Shown here piece after piece: positions 36,007 through 44,862 of a stretch of DNA of 64,000 bases; position 1 is the stretch's first letter; the number at the start of each line of letters is the position of its first letter. The position numbers and the translations under genes are program-made. Where the stretch lies: positions 2,429,001 through 2,493,000 of the forward strand of contig NZ_CP060780.1 in the NCBI RefSeq assembly GCF_014489495.1. Direction: 5' to 3'. The notes under the pieces are model-generated. The model searched no databases. It saw only the letters and a program-made list of their open reading frames with translations, and was not told where the DNA came from. Source of the DNA: Sphingomonas daechungensis. GTDB taxonomy: Bacteria > Pseudomonadota > Alphaproteobacteria > Sphingomonadales > Sphingomonadaceae.

Positions 36007-37580
36007 CTAGGCCGCGGCAGCCTTGCCAGCCCTCTCGGACGCCATCGATTGCACTAGCTTCAGCGCATGTTGCGCCGACAAAGCGGAACCCTCCTGCCAC
36101 AGGCCGAGATACGACAAATGCTCGCCGGCGAAGACGATCGGTCCCTCCGGCTTCAGCAGTTCGGTGTATTCGCTCCCGCGCGGCCCCTCATCGCCGAGAC
36201 CGCCGCCCACAGCGCTCCGACACCTTCCGAATAAGGCACCTGGCCCCAGTTCACGGCCAATGGGCTTTCCAGCAGTTGGGACTTGCCGGGGTGAAGCGCT
36301 TCGATCGACTCCCGGCTGACCCGAATCTGGTCGGCGATAGGGAGTTTCACGAAAGCGTCGGGCGTATTGTCGTGCGTCCAGCCCGCGACATAGGCGCCGA
36401 CGATGACTCCCCGCGCCGAGTGATGACCGCTGCTGGGATAAAGGACATTCTCGTTCAGCTTGTCCGTCCAGGCGAGGCCCCATAGACTCCGTCGGCCTCC
36501 CAGAAGCGAGGCGACTCGAACGCAACCTTTGCGCTTCGCAAAATGTTGACCTTCTTCAACGCAGCCTTCTTGGCGGGTGAAAAGTCGTTTGGCACTCGCT
36601 CCAGGATGTTGGCCGGCAGCGTGACAATCGCGAAGTCGGCTTCGGTCACTCCGCCCGCATGTTCGATCCGCACCCGGTCGCCGACCCGGCGGATCGCGTT
36701 GACCGGGGTGTTGAGGCGGACGCTCGGCTTCACCTGCTCGTAGATCCCGTAGGATATGCGATCCATGCCTCCGACCGGCTGCAACATGGTCGGCTGCATA
36801 TCGATGATCGCCTGGAAGATTTGGGGAAACGCAGCCCCGCGGTTCGGCAGCATTTCCCTGATCGTCAGCGGGTCCAGCGCCTTTCCTGCCTGAGTGTAGC
36901 CACCCGGCCATTCGGAATAGCCGGAGCTTGGCTGGGCAACCAGAACGCCCTTCTCGTTGAGGCCGCCGTAGAACCGCAGGAACTGGCGAAACTGGCCGAG
37001 CTCTTCCTTGGGCATGGCGGCGTTCAGCGCGTTCTGGTCGATCGCCTTGGCCAGCAGCTCGGCGATGCGGCCCTGCATGTCATTGACCATCTGCCGGCCC
37101 GGACGGACTTTCCCGCCAAAGTCCCAGCCGGTCGCCATGTGGCTGTTGACGAAGGTCTCCATCGGGACGTTGAAGCGGCGGGCATAGCCGAGGATCGCGT
37201 GGTGCCACGAAGGGATGCGCGCCGGTCCCGCGTTGAAATACAGCCCTCCGAAAAGTTCGCCCGCTGCGCCGGCCGGTCGATCTGGATCAGCGGGTCGTTG
37301 CCGCGGATCGTCCAGGCGCGCCCGCCGACACGGTCGCGCGCCTCGAGAACGGTGACTTGATAGCCGGCCTGCTGAAGCTCATAGGCCGAGACCAGCCCGG
37401 CGATCCCCGCGCCCAGGATGACGACCGAACGCCCGTTTCCCGAGGCCTTGGGCAACGCGAAATCCGCCGCTGACGCAGCCGACGGCATCGACAATCCGAG
37501 CATCTGCATCGCTGCGAGCGCCGCCCCGCTCCGCCCACCGTGCCGACACGCATAAGCACTTCACGCCGACTGATCGCCAT
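36007..37580 (-). CDS. Tat-exported flavin amine oxidase (four frame breaks)
   Basis: ATG 37580 follows GGGGGCAGACG. The N-terminus [13 protein letters not shown] carries a twin-arginine motif and leads to [19 protein letters not shown], a Tat signal peptide. The FAD site is [20 protein letters not shown] and [13 protein letters not shown]. Restoring one base near each of 37525, 37245, 36478 and 36203 yields 525 residues, including [33 protein letters not shown] and the C-terminal [20 protein letters not shown] that contacts flavin. It would oxidise an amine or L-amino acid, releasing H2O2 in the periplasm. Confidence 0.85.
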
Positions 37581-37737
37581 TCGTCTGCCCCCTGTTTCGA
37601 CTCGCTCCATCCCCCAGCTGTTCGGCAGGATGCCAAGGATTTGCGGTCGATGCCTCATTTATCCGCCGGCCCACGCATCGCCTCGGCTGTTCGCGCGTTC
37701 TTCCAACAACTTAACCCAAGGACAGTGGAGCTTCCGG

Positions 37738-38193
37738 ATGGAAAACAAGGACCAGATCAGCACTCTCAACACGCTCATTGCCACCACAATCGATAGCATC
37801 ACGGGTTACGAGGATTCCGCCCAGAACGTCGACAGCGAGCGACTGCGGGAGATCTTCCGCCGCAACGCCGACGAACGCCAGGAAGTCGTCAGCAGCCTGC
37901 GCGAGGAAGTGCGCCGGCTCGGCGGCGATCCGGAAGAGTCGGGCTCATTCCTCGGCAAGGCTCACCAGCGTTTCGAGGACCTGAAGGCGGCCATCACCGG
38001 ACGCGACGAAAAAGCGATCGTCAACGAGGTCGAGCGCGGAGAAGACTATCTGAAGGAGAAGTTCGAAACCGCCCTCGAAAGCGGCGACCTCACCGGCGAC
38101 AGTCGCGCGACCGTCGAGCAATCCTACCAGACGGTCCGCCGCGGGCATGACCAGATCAGCCAGCTCAAGCACGGCATGGAAGCGGGCGCCTGA
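37738..38193 (+). CDS. PA2169/DUF2383 four-helix-bundle protein
   Basis: The protein has 151 residues from ATG 37738. Heptad-like helices are TLIATTIDSITGYEDSAQNV, SERLREIFRRNADERQEVVS, RFEDLKAAITGRDEKAIVNE and DYLKEKFETALES. Such ferritin-like bundles are often stress-induced, and the ExxE-type residues may bind metal. It is cytoplasmic, intact, and ends at a strong terminator. Confidence 0.85.
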   Translation: MENKDQISTLNTLIATTIDSITGYEDSAQNVDSERLREIFRRNADERQEVVSSLREEVRRLGGDPEESGSFLGKAHQRFEDLKAAITGRDEKAIVNEVERGEDYLKEKFETALESGDLTGDSRATVEQSYQTVRRGHDQISQLKHGMEAGA

Positions 38194-38218
38194 CCCTCGA
38201 CTCAGTTTAGCGAATATG

Positions 38219-38248
38219 CGGCGGCGTCTTCGGGCGCCGCCGTTTCTT
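38219..38248 (+). terminator. intrinsic terminator after DUF2383 gene
   Basis: CGGCGGCG, loop TCTTCGGG, CGCCGCCG, then TTTCTT: a perfect 8-bp stem with a T-rich tail. It touches the stop of the convergent TetR gene. Confidence 0.85.
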
Positions 38249-38913
38249 CATGCGCCGAACAACAGCTTCACGTGGTTGCGGAACAGCCGCGTCTGGCGTC
38301 CCATCAAACCAGGATCGGCAAGCGCCTTCGACAGGATAATCGCCCCTTCGACCGTCGTCGTTAGCGTATCGGCGAGGCCTTCAAGGTCGACCTCCACCTT
38401 TGCCGGATGCACCGCCGCGATCTCGTTCAGCCAGCCCGAAAATCGGCCGCGCATTCGCAGCAGGTAGGACGTGTTCATCTGGATCACCTCGGCGTCGAAC
38501 AGCCGCTCCTGATAGGTGACACTGGCCACCATGCAGCCAGGGTGCAGCGTCTCCATGTCGTCCATCATCTGGGCGTAGAGATTGAGGAAGATGAGAAAGG
38601 CCTGCAGCGGATCGTCCGACAGTTCGCGCGCCCGTCCCTCCAGCGTCTCGATGATCTTCTCGTCTTCGGAAAGGAAGCGGTCGAACAGCTGCCGCGCCAT
38701 GTCGTTCTTGTCGCGGAAATGGTAGAAGAAGCCGCTTTTCGTAATGCCCGCCGCCTCGACCAATTCCTCGATCGATGTCGCCGCGAACCCCTTCTGGACG
38801 ATGGCATCGTACGCGACGTCGAGGATCTTCTCTCGCGTGCGCTCGCCCTTGGTCTGCGCGCTCGACTCCAACTGTACCGCAGGTCCAGTTTTCTCCATCA
38901 GCTTGTCGACCAT
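38248..38913 (-). CDS. TetR-family transcriptional regulator
   Basis: The protein has 221 residues from ATG 38913. The HTH is GFAATSIEELVEAAGITKSG, FFYHFRDKND, preceded by the usual helix TREKILDVAYDAIVQKG. The C-terminal ligand domain has TetR_C-type helices, with GCMVASVTYQERLF. It is divergent from a fatty-acid hydroxylase gene 145 bp away, the usual layout of a local repressor and its target. The 8-bp palindrome CCAATTGG between them is a possible operator core. Confidence 0.88.
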   Translation of the reverse strand: MVDKLMEKTGPAVQLESSAQTKGERTREKILDVAYDAIVQKGFAATSIEELVEAAGITKSGFFYHFRDKNDMARQLFDRFLSEDEKIIETLEGRARELSDDPLQAFLIFLNLYAQMMDDMETLHPGCMVASVTYQERLFDAEVIQMNTSYLLRMRGRFSGWLNEIAAVHPAKVEVDLEGLADTLTTTVEGAIILSKALADPGLMGRQTRLFRNHVKLLFGA

Positions 38914-39058
38914 GAGCGCGTTGTCCCCGCGAGACTCACTACAAGTCACTGAATCTCTGTGTTTTTGCAAGAAGGCACGCCCTAGAGACCGTGCTCCTGC
39001 TAGAGATGGTATAGACCAATTGGGTAAATCCGTCCCACAACCAGGATCGGGGAAGACG

Positions 39059-39781
39059 ATGATCGGACTGTACCACTACATTGCGCTGGGGTTCTTCGTC
39101 GGTTTTGCCGCGCTCGAGCTGTTGCTCGCCGGGCGCAAGTTCCCGCCGGTTGCCCATTGGCGGCTGCAGGGCACGGCCTTCACCCTCCTCTATTTCGCGC
39201 TTGCGACTTACGCGCCATTGTTCTGGGACGGATGGCTCGGCGAGCACCGCCTCTTTGCCGCGGATACCCTGCCCCTGTGGCTCCAGATCGTCGGAGGATT
39301 CCTCCTGCTGGAGCTCGGCATCTACGTCTGGCACCGGACTATGCACAACGTGACGTTCCTGTGGCGCTGGTTCCACCAGATGCATCACAGCCCGGAGCGC
39401 GTGGACATCTGGGGTGCGCTCTATTTCCACCCATTTGATTCGATCGGCTGGGCCTTCCTTGGGAGCCTCGCTCTGGTTCTCGGATTTGGGGTCAGCGCGG
39501 AAGCAGCCATTGCCATCAACGTGATCGCGACGTTCTACGGCATGTTCCAGCACCTGAACGTCCGTACGCCGCACTGGCTCGGCTACATCATCCAGCGCCC
39601 GGAAAGTCATTCGGCGCACCACGAACGCGGCGTCCACGCACGGAATTATTCGGACCTGCCGATGTGGGACATGATCTTCGGCACGTTCCACAACCCGAAG
39701 GAATTCACCGGCGAGTGCGGCTTCTACGACGGCGGTTCGAAGCGCGTCGGCGACCTGCTTCGGGGCAAGCTGATCGCCTGA
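39059..39781 (+). CDS. sterol desaturase/fatty acid hydroxylase family membrane protein
   Basis: ATG 39059 begins 240 residues with helices HYIALGFFVGFAALELLL, LQGTAFTLLYFALATYA and LQIVGGFLLLELGIYVWH. The di-iron histidine boxes are HRTMH, HQMHH and HSAHH, followed by HARNYSDLPMWDMIFGT, the hallmark of this family. It inserts hydroxyl groups or double bonds in lipids, carotenoids or hopanoid-type substrates in the membrane. Control by the adjacent TetR protein is likely. Confidence 0.9.
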   Translation: MIGLYHYIALGFFVGFAALELLLAGRKFPPVAHWRLQGTAFTLLYFALATYAPLFWDGWLGEHRLFAADTLPLWLQIVGGFLLLELGIYVWHRTMHNVTFLWRWFHQMHHSPERVDIWGALYFHPFDSIGWAFLGSLALVLGFGVSAEAAIAINVIATFYGMFQHLNVRTPHWLGYIIQRPESHSAHHERGVHARNYSDLPMWDMIFGTFHNPKEFTGECGFYDGGSKRVGDLLRGKLIA

Positions 39782-39844
39782 TCTCAGTCGTCCGGCGTTC
39801 AGGAACATGTGGTAAGAGCGTGAACCCCGGAAGGAGTTTCGCCG

Positions 39845-40213
39845 ATGCGCCGTCTCCTGTTGCTAGTCCCCGCTCTCATGATCGTCGCTCCAGCCGCGAT
39901 CGCCGCGCCGCCAGTGCAGACCATCTCGCTCTACAGCTACGGCTACAAGCCCGGCCCGATTGCCTTGGCAGCCGGTCAGGAAGTGACCCTCAAGTTCGTC
40001 AACACGGCCGGCAAAGGCCACGACTTTACCGCACCCGATTTCTTCGCCCATTCGAAGATCGTCTCGGGCGACGTGAAACAGGGCGAAGTCGACCTCAAGG
40101 GCGGCGAGACGAAGACGGTCACGCTCGTACCTTCCGCCGGCGAGTACAAGGTTCACTGCGGACACCCGTTCCACTCGACCTTCGGGATGCACACGACGAT
40201 TGTCGTACGTTAG
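39845..40213 (+). CDS. periplasmic cupredoxin-like copper protein
   Basis: GGAAGGAG precedes ATG 39845. A signal peptide ends near AIAAPP. The blue-copper fold has GHDFTAP (first histidine) and the C-terminal loop HCGHPFHSTFGM with Cys, His and Met ligands, a class-1 copper site resembling plastocyanin/amicyanin or azurin-like donors. 122 residues, intact. It may shuttle electrons in the periplasm, perhaps to an oxidase elsewhere. It is convergent with the lipase gene, sharing four bases. Confidence 0.88.
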   Translation: MRRLLLLVPALMIVAPAAIAAPPVQTISLYSYGYKPGPIALAAGQEVTLKFVNTAGKGHDFTAPDFFAHSKIVSGDVKQGEVDLKGGETKTVTLVPSAGEYKVHCGHPFHSTFGMHTTIVVR

Positions 40214-41348
40214 AGGCGACGGCAGTCGCTCGGCGCGGGCCGGCCGGCGAAGCGGTCCTGAATCCAGCTAAGCGTTTCCGTTGCGCTGTCCTTGGCGCTG
40301 GTTGCATGACCCGGCCCGCTGATCGTGATGTATTTCAGGCGGGCGCCGGACCGGCACAGTGCCTTCGAATGTGCGAGCGTGACGGCCGGCGCTACCAGAT
40401 CGTCCTTTGGGTTTTGCGCGATCAGCAAAGGCACTCCGAAATCGTGCGTGGTCGGACTGTTGCGATGAGCGAGCGAGGCCCAGGGCTCAATGCGACCCAA
40501 ATCCAAAGTCTTCCATCGGCTCTGCAAGGTAGCGACGCCCAGAATCGTCCCAAGCTTCGGCTTGGAGTTGAGCTCGATGCAATTGTTCTGCGCCAGCCGC
40601 TTCAGGATGCGCTGAGACTGTGCACCGCCGAACGGCGCCAGTGAAGCGTGGTAACGCTGGTTCCAAGTGTAGCCGATGTACGCGGTGAAGAAGGTCCGAA
40701 CCGATTTATTCGCGCTCTGCCGCAGGTTCTGCACGAGATCCGTGGGCGGAGCGGCGGCGGCCACTCCAACGAGCTGCAGCTCGGGCGCGTAACGGGCCGA
40801 AATCTGACCGGTCCACAGTGCCGCATGACCGCCCTGGGATTCACCCCACACCGCGTAACGGCTCCCGGCCGCAGCGCCCGGAATGGACCGCGCCGCCCGC
40901 ACCGCATCCAGCACCGAGCGGCCTGTATCAACCCCAACCAGGAACGGATGGACGCCGTCCGAGCCGAGCCCGGGATAGTCGGGCGCGACGACGACATAAC
41001 CGCTCCGGACTGCTTCAAGCCCGGGAGTCGCATTCCAGAAATTGGGGCTCAGGGACGGCGCGCACTTCGTTACCACGCCCCAGGTCCCGTGGGTCCAGGC
41101 CAGCACGTTTCGCGGCTGTGCTGGAATGGCCTCGCGCGGCGCAGCGACGATCCCGTCGCCTGCACCGGCCGGCCATCGCCGAGCAGGGTCCAATAGCGGA
41201 CCTTCCACGCCTGCATCCCGCCCGGCGTTTCCACGATTGGCTCGGCGCTGATCAGCGTGCCGGCGCGCCCCTGCGCCAACGCAGGAGATGCGGCGCTCAA
41301 CATCAATGCCGGGATCAGGAAGGTGGAGATCGTCCGTACAGCGCGCAT
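40210..41348 (-). CDS. secreted lipase, LIP family (frame broken near 41152)
   Basis: ATG 41348 follows GGAGGCAGA. A signal peptide (RTISTFLIPALMLSAASPAL) is followed by an alpha/beta hydrolase: LAWTHGTWGVV (oxyanion), APDYPGLG, the nucleophile in YAVWGESQGGHAA, PLLIAQNPKDDLV (acid) and ISGPGHATSAKD (histidine). Restoring one G near 41152 joins PVQATG to IVAAPREAIPAQPRN and gives 379 residues. GESQGG and overall order match secretory (LIP) lipases such as those of Candida and their bacterial relatives. Confidence 0.85.
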
Positions 41349-41524
41349 TCTGCCTCCTGCTGCCATGCGGCGAGACGCAACGCTACAACCCGTCCGGCTC
41401 GCCGACGGCCGGAGGCGAATTGCGTAACAGAAACATCCGTAGAAACCACTAGGCTGAAAGGCCGCCTCGCTTGCGTGTTTTCTCGATCTGGCAATAGTCA
41501 GCGAAACTGACTGGGGGATCGGCG

Positions 41525-41925
41525 ATGCGCAGAGTCTTGCTGGCGCTTGGCGCAATCATGTTGATCGGGGCGACGTCGTCCGATGGGTCTCAGCGAACGC
41601 CGGAAACGCAGGCGAAGCTGGATTCCTGGCTGGCCGGGCGCGTGGCCGGCAAGCCGATGCGCTGCATCGCGCCGGACAAGACACGAAGCCCGATCGGGAT
41701 CGACGACGGCACGCTGCTGTTTCGCGACGGCCCCGCATCTGGCGCAACGACTTGCAGGCCGGTCAGGGCTGCTCGGATCTATCCGGACTTCGAACTCTGG
41801 GACGGGAGGGCAATCGCCTGCGGGTATGCCGCGGAGAGCGGCTGCTCGTCGTCGACATGCCCACCGGCTCCACTGTCGGCGCCTGCATCCTCGGCGACTT
41901 CGTCCCCTACGAGCGCGCCAAATAA
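41525..41925 (+). CDS. small exported protein, hypothetical (frame broken near 41733)
   Basis: ATG 41525 begins a short signal (MRRVLLALGAIMLIGATSSD), then TPETQAKLDSWLAGRVAGKP and MRCIAPDKTRSPIGIDDGTL. Restoring one C near 41733 reads FRDGPRIWRNDLQAGQGCSD, REGNRLRVCRGERLLVVDMP and GACILGDFVPYERAK with a stop at 41925 and 133 residues. Four cysteines probably form two disulfides. This layout is familiar from sphingomonads but has no assigned function. Convergent with a PilZ gene. Confidence 0.75.
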
Positions 41926-41948
41926 GGGCACTCGCAGGAATCTCAGCG

Positions 41949-42313
41949 TCAGCAACCCATGACCCAATTGTCGAACGCGGCCCTGATTTCAGGGGCAGGC
42001 CGCGAGCGGTCGACACTCGTAGCTTCAGACGCTCCACGTCCCCATTCGAAAGCGGAACGTCGAACGTCACTCCGCACTCGCCATGCTCCGACCAGGCGAC
42101 CGTGCCGAAAGCCCTTACTTCTGCGATTGTGACGACCAGGTCTGCGCCCATCTTGGGAAGCAGTTGTCCGCTCAGCCGGGCACCCGTGGAGGACACGTCA
42201 ACGACCAACACGGAATGCGATTCCGTGAGGGTCGTGATTACCGCGATCAGCGGCGCATCCGTCCTCGGCGCGGCCCGACGACCGCCACCGAAACTCTTTC
42301 CAAAAATACTCAT
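41949..42313 (-). CDS. PilZ-domain protein (frame broken near 41990)
   Basis: A single PilZ domain of 121 residues: SIFGKSFGGGRRAAPRTDAP leads into the beta-barrel, with VLVVDVSSTGARLSGQLLP (the D/NxSxxG c-di-GMP motif as DVSSTG) and VRAFGTVAWSEHGECGVTF. The RxxxR half of the site appears as RRAAPR. One C restored in a CCCC run gives RGLPPEIRAAFDNWVMGC and a stop at 41949. It probably senses cyclic di-GMP. Confidence 0.82.
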
Positions 42314-42487
42314 ACTCGGCCCTTACCTGGGCCCCCACTCGAACCGCCCGTTTGGGCCGATTAACCTAAGCCTTTGTTCCCGGACGTGATTAACGGACGC
42401 CTGCGGGCGGCGCAGTATCTCTCGGGGCGGCTGGAAAGGCAGCGACCGCTGGCTATTGTTCAATGTTCGTAGGATCGAGAAAGGCAC

Positions 42488-42934
42488 ATGATGTTTCTCA
42501 ATGTCGATCACGTGACCATCGCAGTGGCCGACGCGGGCCCGGCCATCGCCTTCTTCGCCCTTCTCGGCTTTCGGGAGGAGCATGTGCTGACGATCGATGG
42601 CGGCGCTCCCGCGCACTACATGGGCATGCCGGAGATGAAGGCGCAGCACATCACGCTCGCGCTCGAAGGTGCGAACCCACGGTTCGAGATTCAGCTACTC
42701 GAATTCACGCCGACGCCAGGGACCGATCCCGGCCTGCATCCGACAAATCTTCGGGAACGGGGTTTCAACCATCTCGCGCTTCGGGTCGACGATCTGGGCG
42801 CTGCAGCAAAGCACCTCGAGGCCAATGGCGTCACCATGCTGAGTGAAGAGCTGGACTACATCAGCCGGAAGCTGCGGCTCTTCGAGGGTCCGGAGGGAAT
42901 TACGCTTGAGTTGGTGCAGTGGGTTGGAAGCTGA
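42488..42934 (+). CDS. VOC-family protein (glyoxalase/dioxygenase-like)
   Basis: The protein has 148 residues with two beta-alpha-beta-beta-beta modules: VDHVTIAVADAGPAIAFFAL with metal-ligand His8, EIQLLEFTP, then GFNHLALRVDDLGAAAKHLE and the glutamate in GPEGITLELVQW. Metal ligands expected for a vicinal-oxygen-chelate enzyme (His, Glu, His, Glu) are present. The substrate is unknown. Intact, own transcript. Confidence 0.85.
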   Translation: MMFLNVDHVTIAVADAGPAIAFFALLGFREEHVLTIDGGAPAHYMGMPEMKAQHITLALEGANPRFEIQLLEFTPTPGTDPGLHPTNLRERGFNHLALRVDDLGAAAKHLEANGVTMLSEELDYISRKLRLFEGPEGITLELVQWVGS

Positions 42935-43003
42935 TTTCCCGTCTCGCGGCACAGCAGGATCGGTTCATGTTCTTGTTCGGCCCTTCCATGTAAGAGTCTC
43001 CGC

Positions 43004-44176
43004 ATGCGTCGCCTGTTCATCTCCGCGCTGATCGTCCTTGTGGCAGCATTCACCGCAGGTCCCGCCGCTGTCGCGCAAACGCAGGCCCCCGCGGCCGCAG
43101 CCCACAACCCGCTTACCGGCGAGATTCCGATCAAGAGCGAGTTCGTCCTGTCGACGATGCTTCAGAAGTCGTGGGGCGAAGGCAAGATTCCGCCGTCCGC
43201 CGCGCCCGACGTGGTCGGAGCCTTCCGCTTTCAGTGCAACCCCGGCCACCTGCTCTACGACGACCCGATCGTTTATCCGGGCCAGCCCGGCAAATCGCAC
43301 CTGCACCAGTTCTTCGGCAATCTCGATGCGGACGCTTATTCGACCTACCGTTCGCTTCGCACGAAGGGGAACAGCACCTGCGGTGGAGCGGTGAACCGTT
43401 CGGGCTACTGGCAACCCGCGATGCTCGACGGCAAGGGCAATGCGGTCCGCCCGATCTACACCACCATCTACTACAAGCGCCGGCCAAGCAGTGATCCAGT
43501 CTGCTGGGACCGCAAGCACTGGGCATACCAGGGCAAGTGCGTGCCGTTGCCCAACGGTCTCAAGTTCATCTTCGGGTACGACATGCTGACGAAATCCGCT
43601 CCAACCGGCTCGTTCGACTGGATCTGCGTGCACAAGGGCGAGCCGGTGCAGCAGCGCGCCTTTCCGACCCTTAAGAAGCTGGCCGATTCCGGCATCTGCC
43701 AGGTCGGCATGGAAATCTGGTCGCGAGGACATTCCCCGACCTGCTGGGACGGACAGAACCTCGACAGCCCCAACCATCGCACGCACGTCTCTTACGCACA
43801 GCGGGACATGGGCTCCGGACAACCGCGCTGCGACAACAAGCATCCCTACGTGATCGCCGATTTCCAGCTGAGCTCGGCCTACAAGATCTTGCCCGGCGAC
43901 GACATTCGCCTGTGGTCCCTTTCATCGGACGCGATGGTCGGCAAGGAAGCGGGCGCCTCGTTCCACGCTGACTTCTTCATGGCCTGGGACCCGGACGCGC
44001 ACGCGATGTGGGAAGGCCCGGACGGCTGCATCGAGCGGATGCTCAACTGCTCGGGCGGCGACATGGGGAACGGGTTGCAGATCATCGACGCCTGGGCCCG
44101 CGGCGACGAAGACCCCCACCTTGTCCCACTGTCGTCGATCCCCAATCACCAGATGGCGATGGCGCACGAGCACTAG
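43004..44176 (+). CDS. exported DUF1996-domain protein
   Basis: A signal peptide (MRRLFISALIVLVAAFTAGP) is followed by about 350 residues of DUF1996: GAFRFQCNPGHLLYDDPIVY, SHLHQFFGN, STCGGAVNRSGYWQPAMLDG, GFDMLT-like FIFGYDMLTKSAP, GMEIWSRGHSPTCWDGQNLD, SPNHRTHVSYA and FHADFFMAWDPD. The family is best known from fungi and some bacteria, with conserved His, Cys and Trp. It is secreted or periplasmic with no proven enzymology. Intact. Confidence 0.88.
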   Translation: MRRLFISALIVLVAAFTAGPAAVAQTQAPAAAAHNPLTGEIPIKSEFVLSTMLQKSWGEGKIPPSAAPDVVGAFRFQCNPGHLLYDDPIVYPGQPGKSHLHQFFGNLDADAYSTYRSLRTKGNSTCGGAVNRSGYWQPAMLDGKGNAVRPIYTTIYYKRRPSSDPVCWDRKHWAYQGKCVPLPNGLKFIFGYDMLTKSAPTGSFDWICVHKGEPVQQRAFPTLKKLADSGICQVGMEIWSRGHSPTCWDGQNLDSPNHRTHVSYAQRDMGSGQPRCDNKHPYVIADFQLSSAYKILPGDDIRLWSLSSDAMVGKEAGASFHADFFMAWDPDAHAMWEGPDGCIERMLNCSGGDMGNGLQIIDAWARGDEDPHLVPLSSIPNHQMAMAHEH

Positions 44177-44228
44177 TCATCTGAGGGAGCCAGCCGGCTC
44201 AGCGTGATCGCAAACCCCAAACAGAAAT

Positions 44229-44254
44229 GGGGGCCGGCATTGCTGCCAGCCCCC
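44229..44254 (-). terminator. strong minus-strand terminator hairpin
   Basis: On the minus strand GGGGGCTGGCA, loop GCAA, TGCCGGCCCCC: an 11-bp stem with one G-U pair capped by a GNRA tetraloop, followed by ATTTCTGTTTG. No minus-strand gene is recognised upstream, so it points to a non-coding transcript. Confidence 0.75.
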
Positions 44255-44700
44255 ACTGCGCCGAGCGAAGGATCTACCGGTTTTCAAGTCCAGATCCCGA
44301 GAGATCCGATCCAGAAATCCAAGTTCACCAGCTCAGGCGTCGCTTCCCATCAAATCGCTCCCTCGTGAGAGGAGCCTCGACCATCTACTGGACTGCGCCA
44401 CCCGAGGGTTCGCTTGTCTTTCAACTATCGTCGCCTGGTCCGAAAACCAAAACAATCCGATGTTCCGCGGCCCTTCTTGGGTCGACCACTCTTGCGTCTC
44501 GCTTTGCTCTTCCGACCGAAGTCTTCCGAACCGCGTCGCGCTAGAGGAAGATCAACTCTTCCGGCGCCTCTTCCCGACTGGCCCCGCGATCCTCCGAGGA
44601 GTTTCACATTGCCTGTCGGCGGAGATCGGTCCTTCCGTCACTCGCCGCTCCTTCCTGCCGTTGCCGGCGCTCCGGTGAGGCGGGACTTCCGTCCCGATCA
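44229..44700 (-). ncRNA. candidate structured non-coding RNA
   Basis: The 680 bp between DUF1996 and the helicase hold no convincing protein. The minus strand is rich in strong hairpins: CGGGAC-GGAA-GTCCCG (44681-44696, GNRA loop), GGAAGA-GTTGA-TCTTCC (44546-44562) and the terminator at 44229-44254 with a GCAA loop. A further stem is at 44357-44375. Stems with stable tetraloops and a final terminator suggest a transcript of about 450 nt. Short frames on this strand are Arg/Lys-rich and look accidental. I do not recognise it as RNase P, SRP or 6S RNA. Confidence 0.5.
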
Positions 44701-44758
44701 CCCTTGAACAATGCACCTCGCCGCCGAGTCGGGGAAGCGAAAAATACGTGCTCAAGCC

Positions 44759-44767
44759 TGTGGATAA
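44759..44767 (-). other. perfect DnaA-box match
   Basis: TTATCCACA read on the minus strand, in the gap before the helicase gene. It is isolated, with no cluster of boxes around it, so an origin is not supported; transcriptional control by DnaA is possible. Confidence 0.4.
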
Positions 44768-44862
44768 CGGGGATATCGGTAACAAAGGTTAGAACGTTTC
44801 GTGACTCTTTCGAGTCGTCCGAAAAAGTTGCCGTTCCGTTCCCCCTAACCTACCTCAGGTCC

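Noticed and set aside
41498-41948. Extension of the PilZ frame across the neighbouring gene
   Set aside because: One missing C explains the run-on; the repaired stop at 41949 gives a normal single-domain PilZ protein.
44425-44607. Arg/Lys-rich 60-codon frame on the minus strand
   Set aside because: No ribosome-binding site, no recognised family, and it lies across strong hairpins; a non-coding RNA is the better reading.
44700-44862. Replication origin because of a perfect DnaA box
   Set aside because: Only one box, no AT-rich unwinding region and no origin-linked genes nearby.
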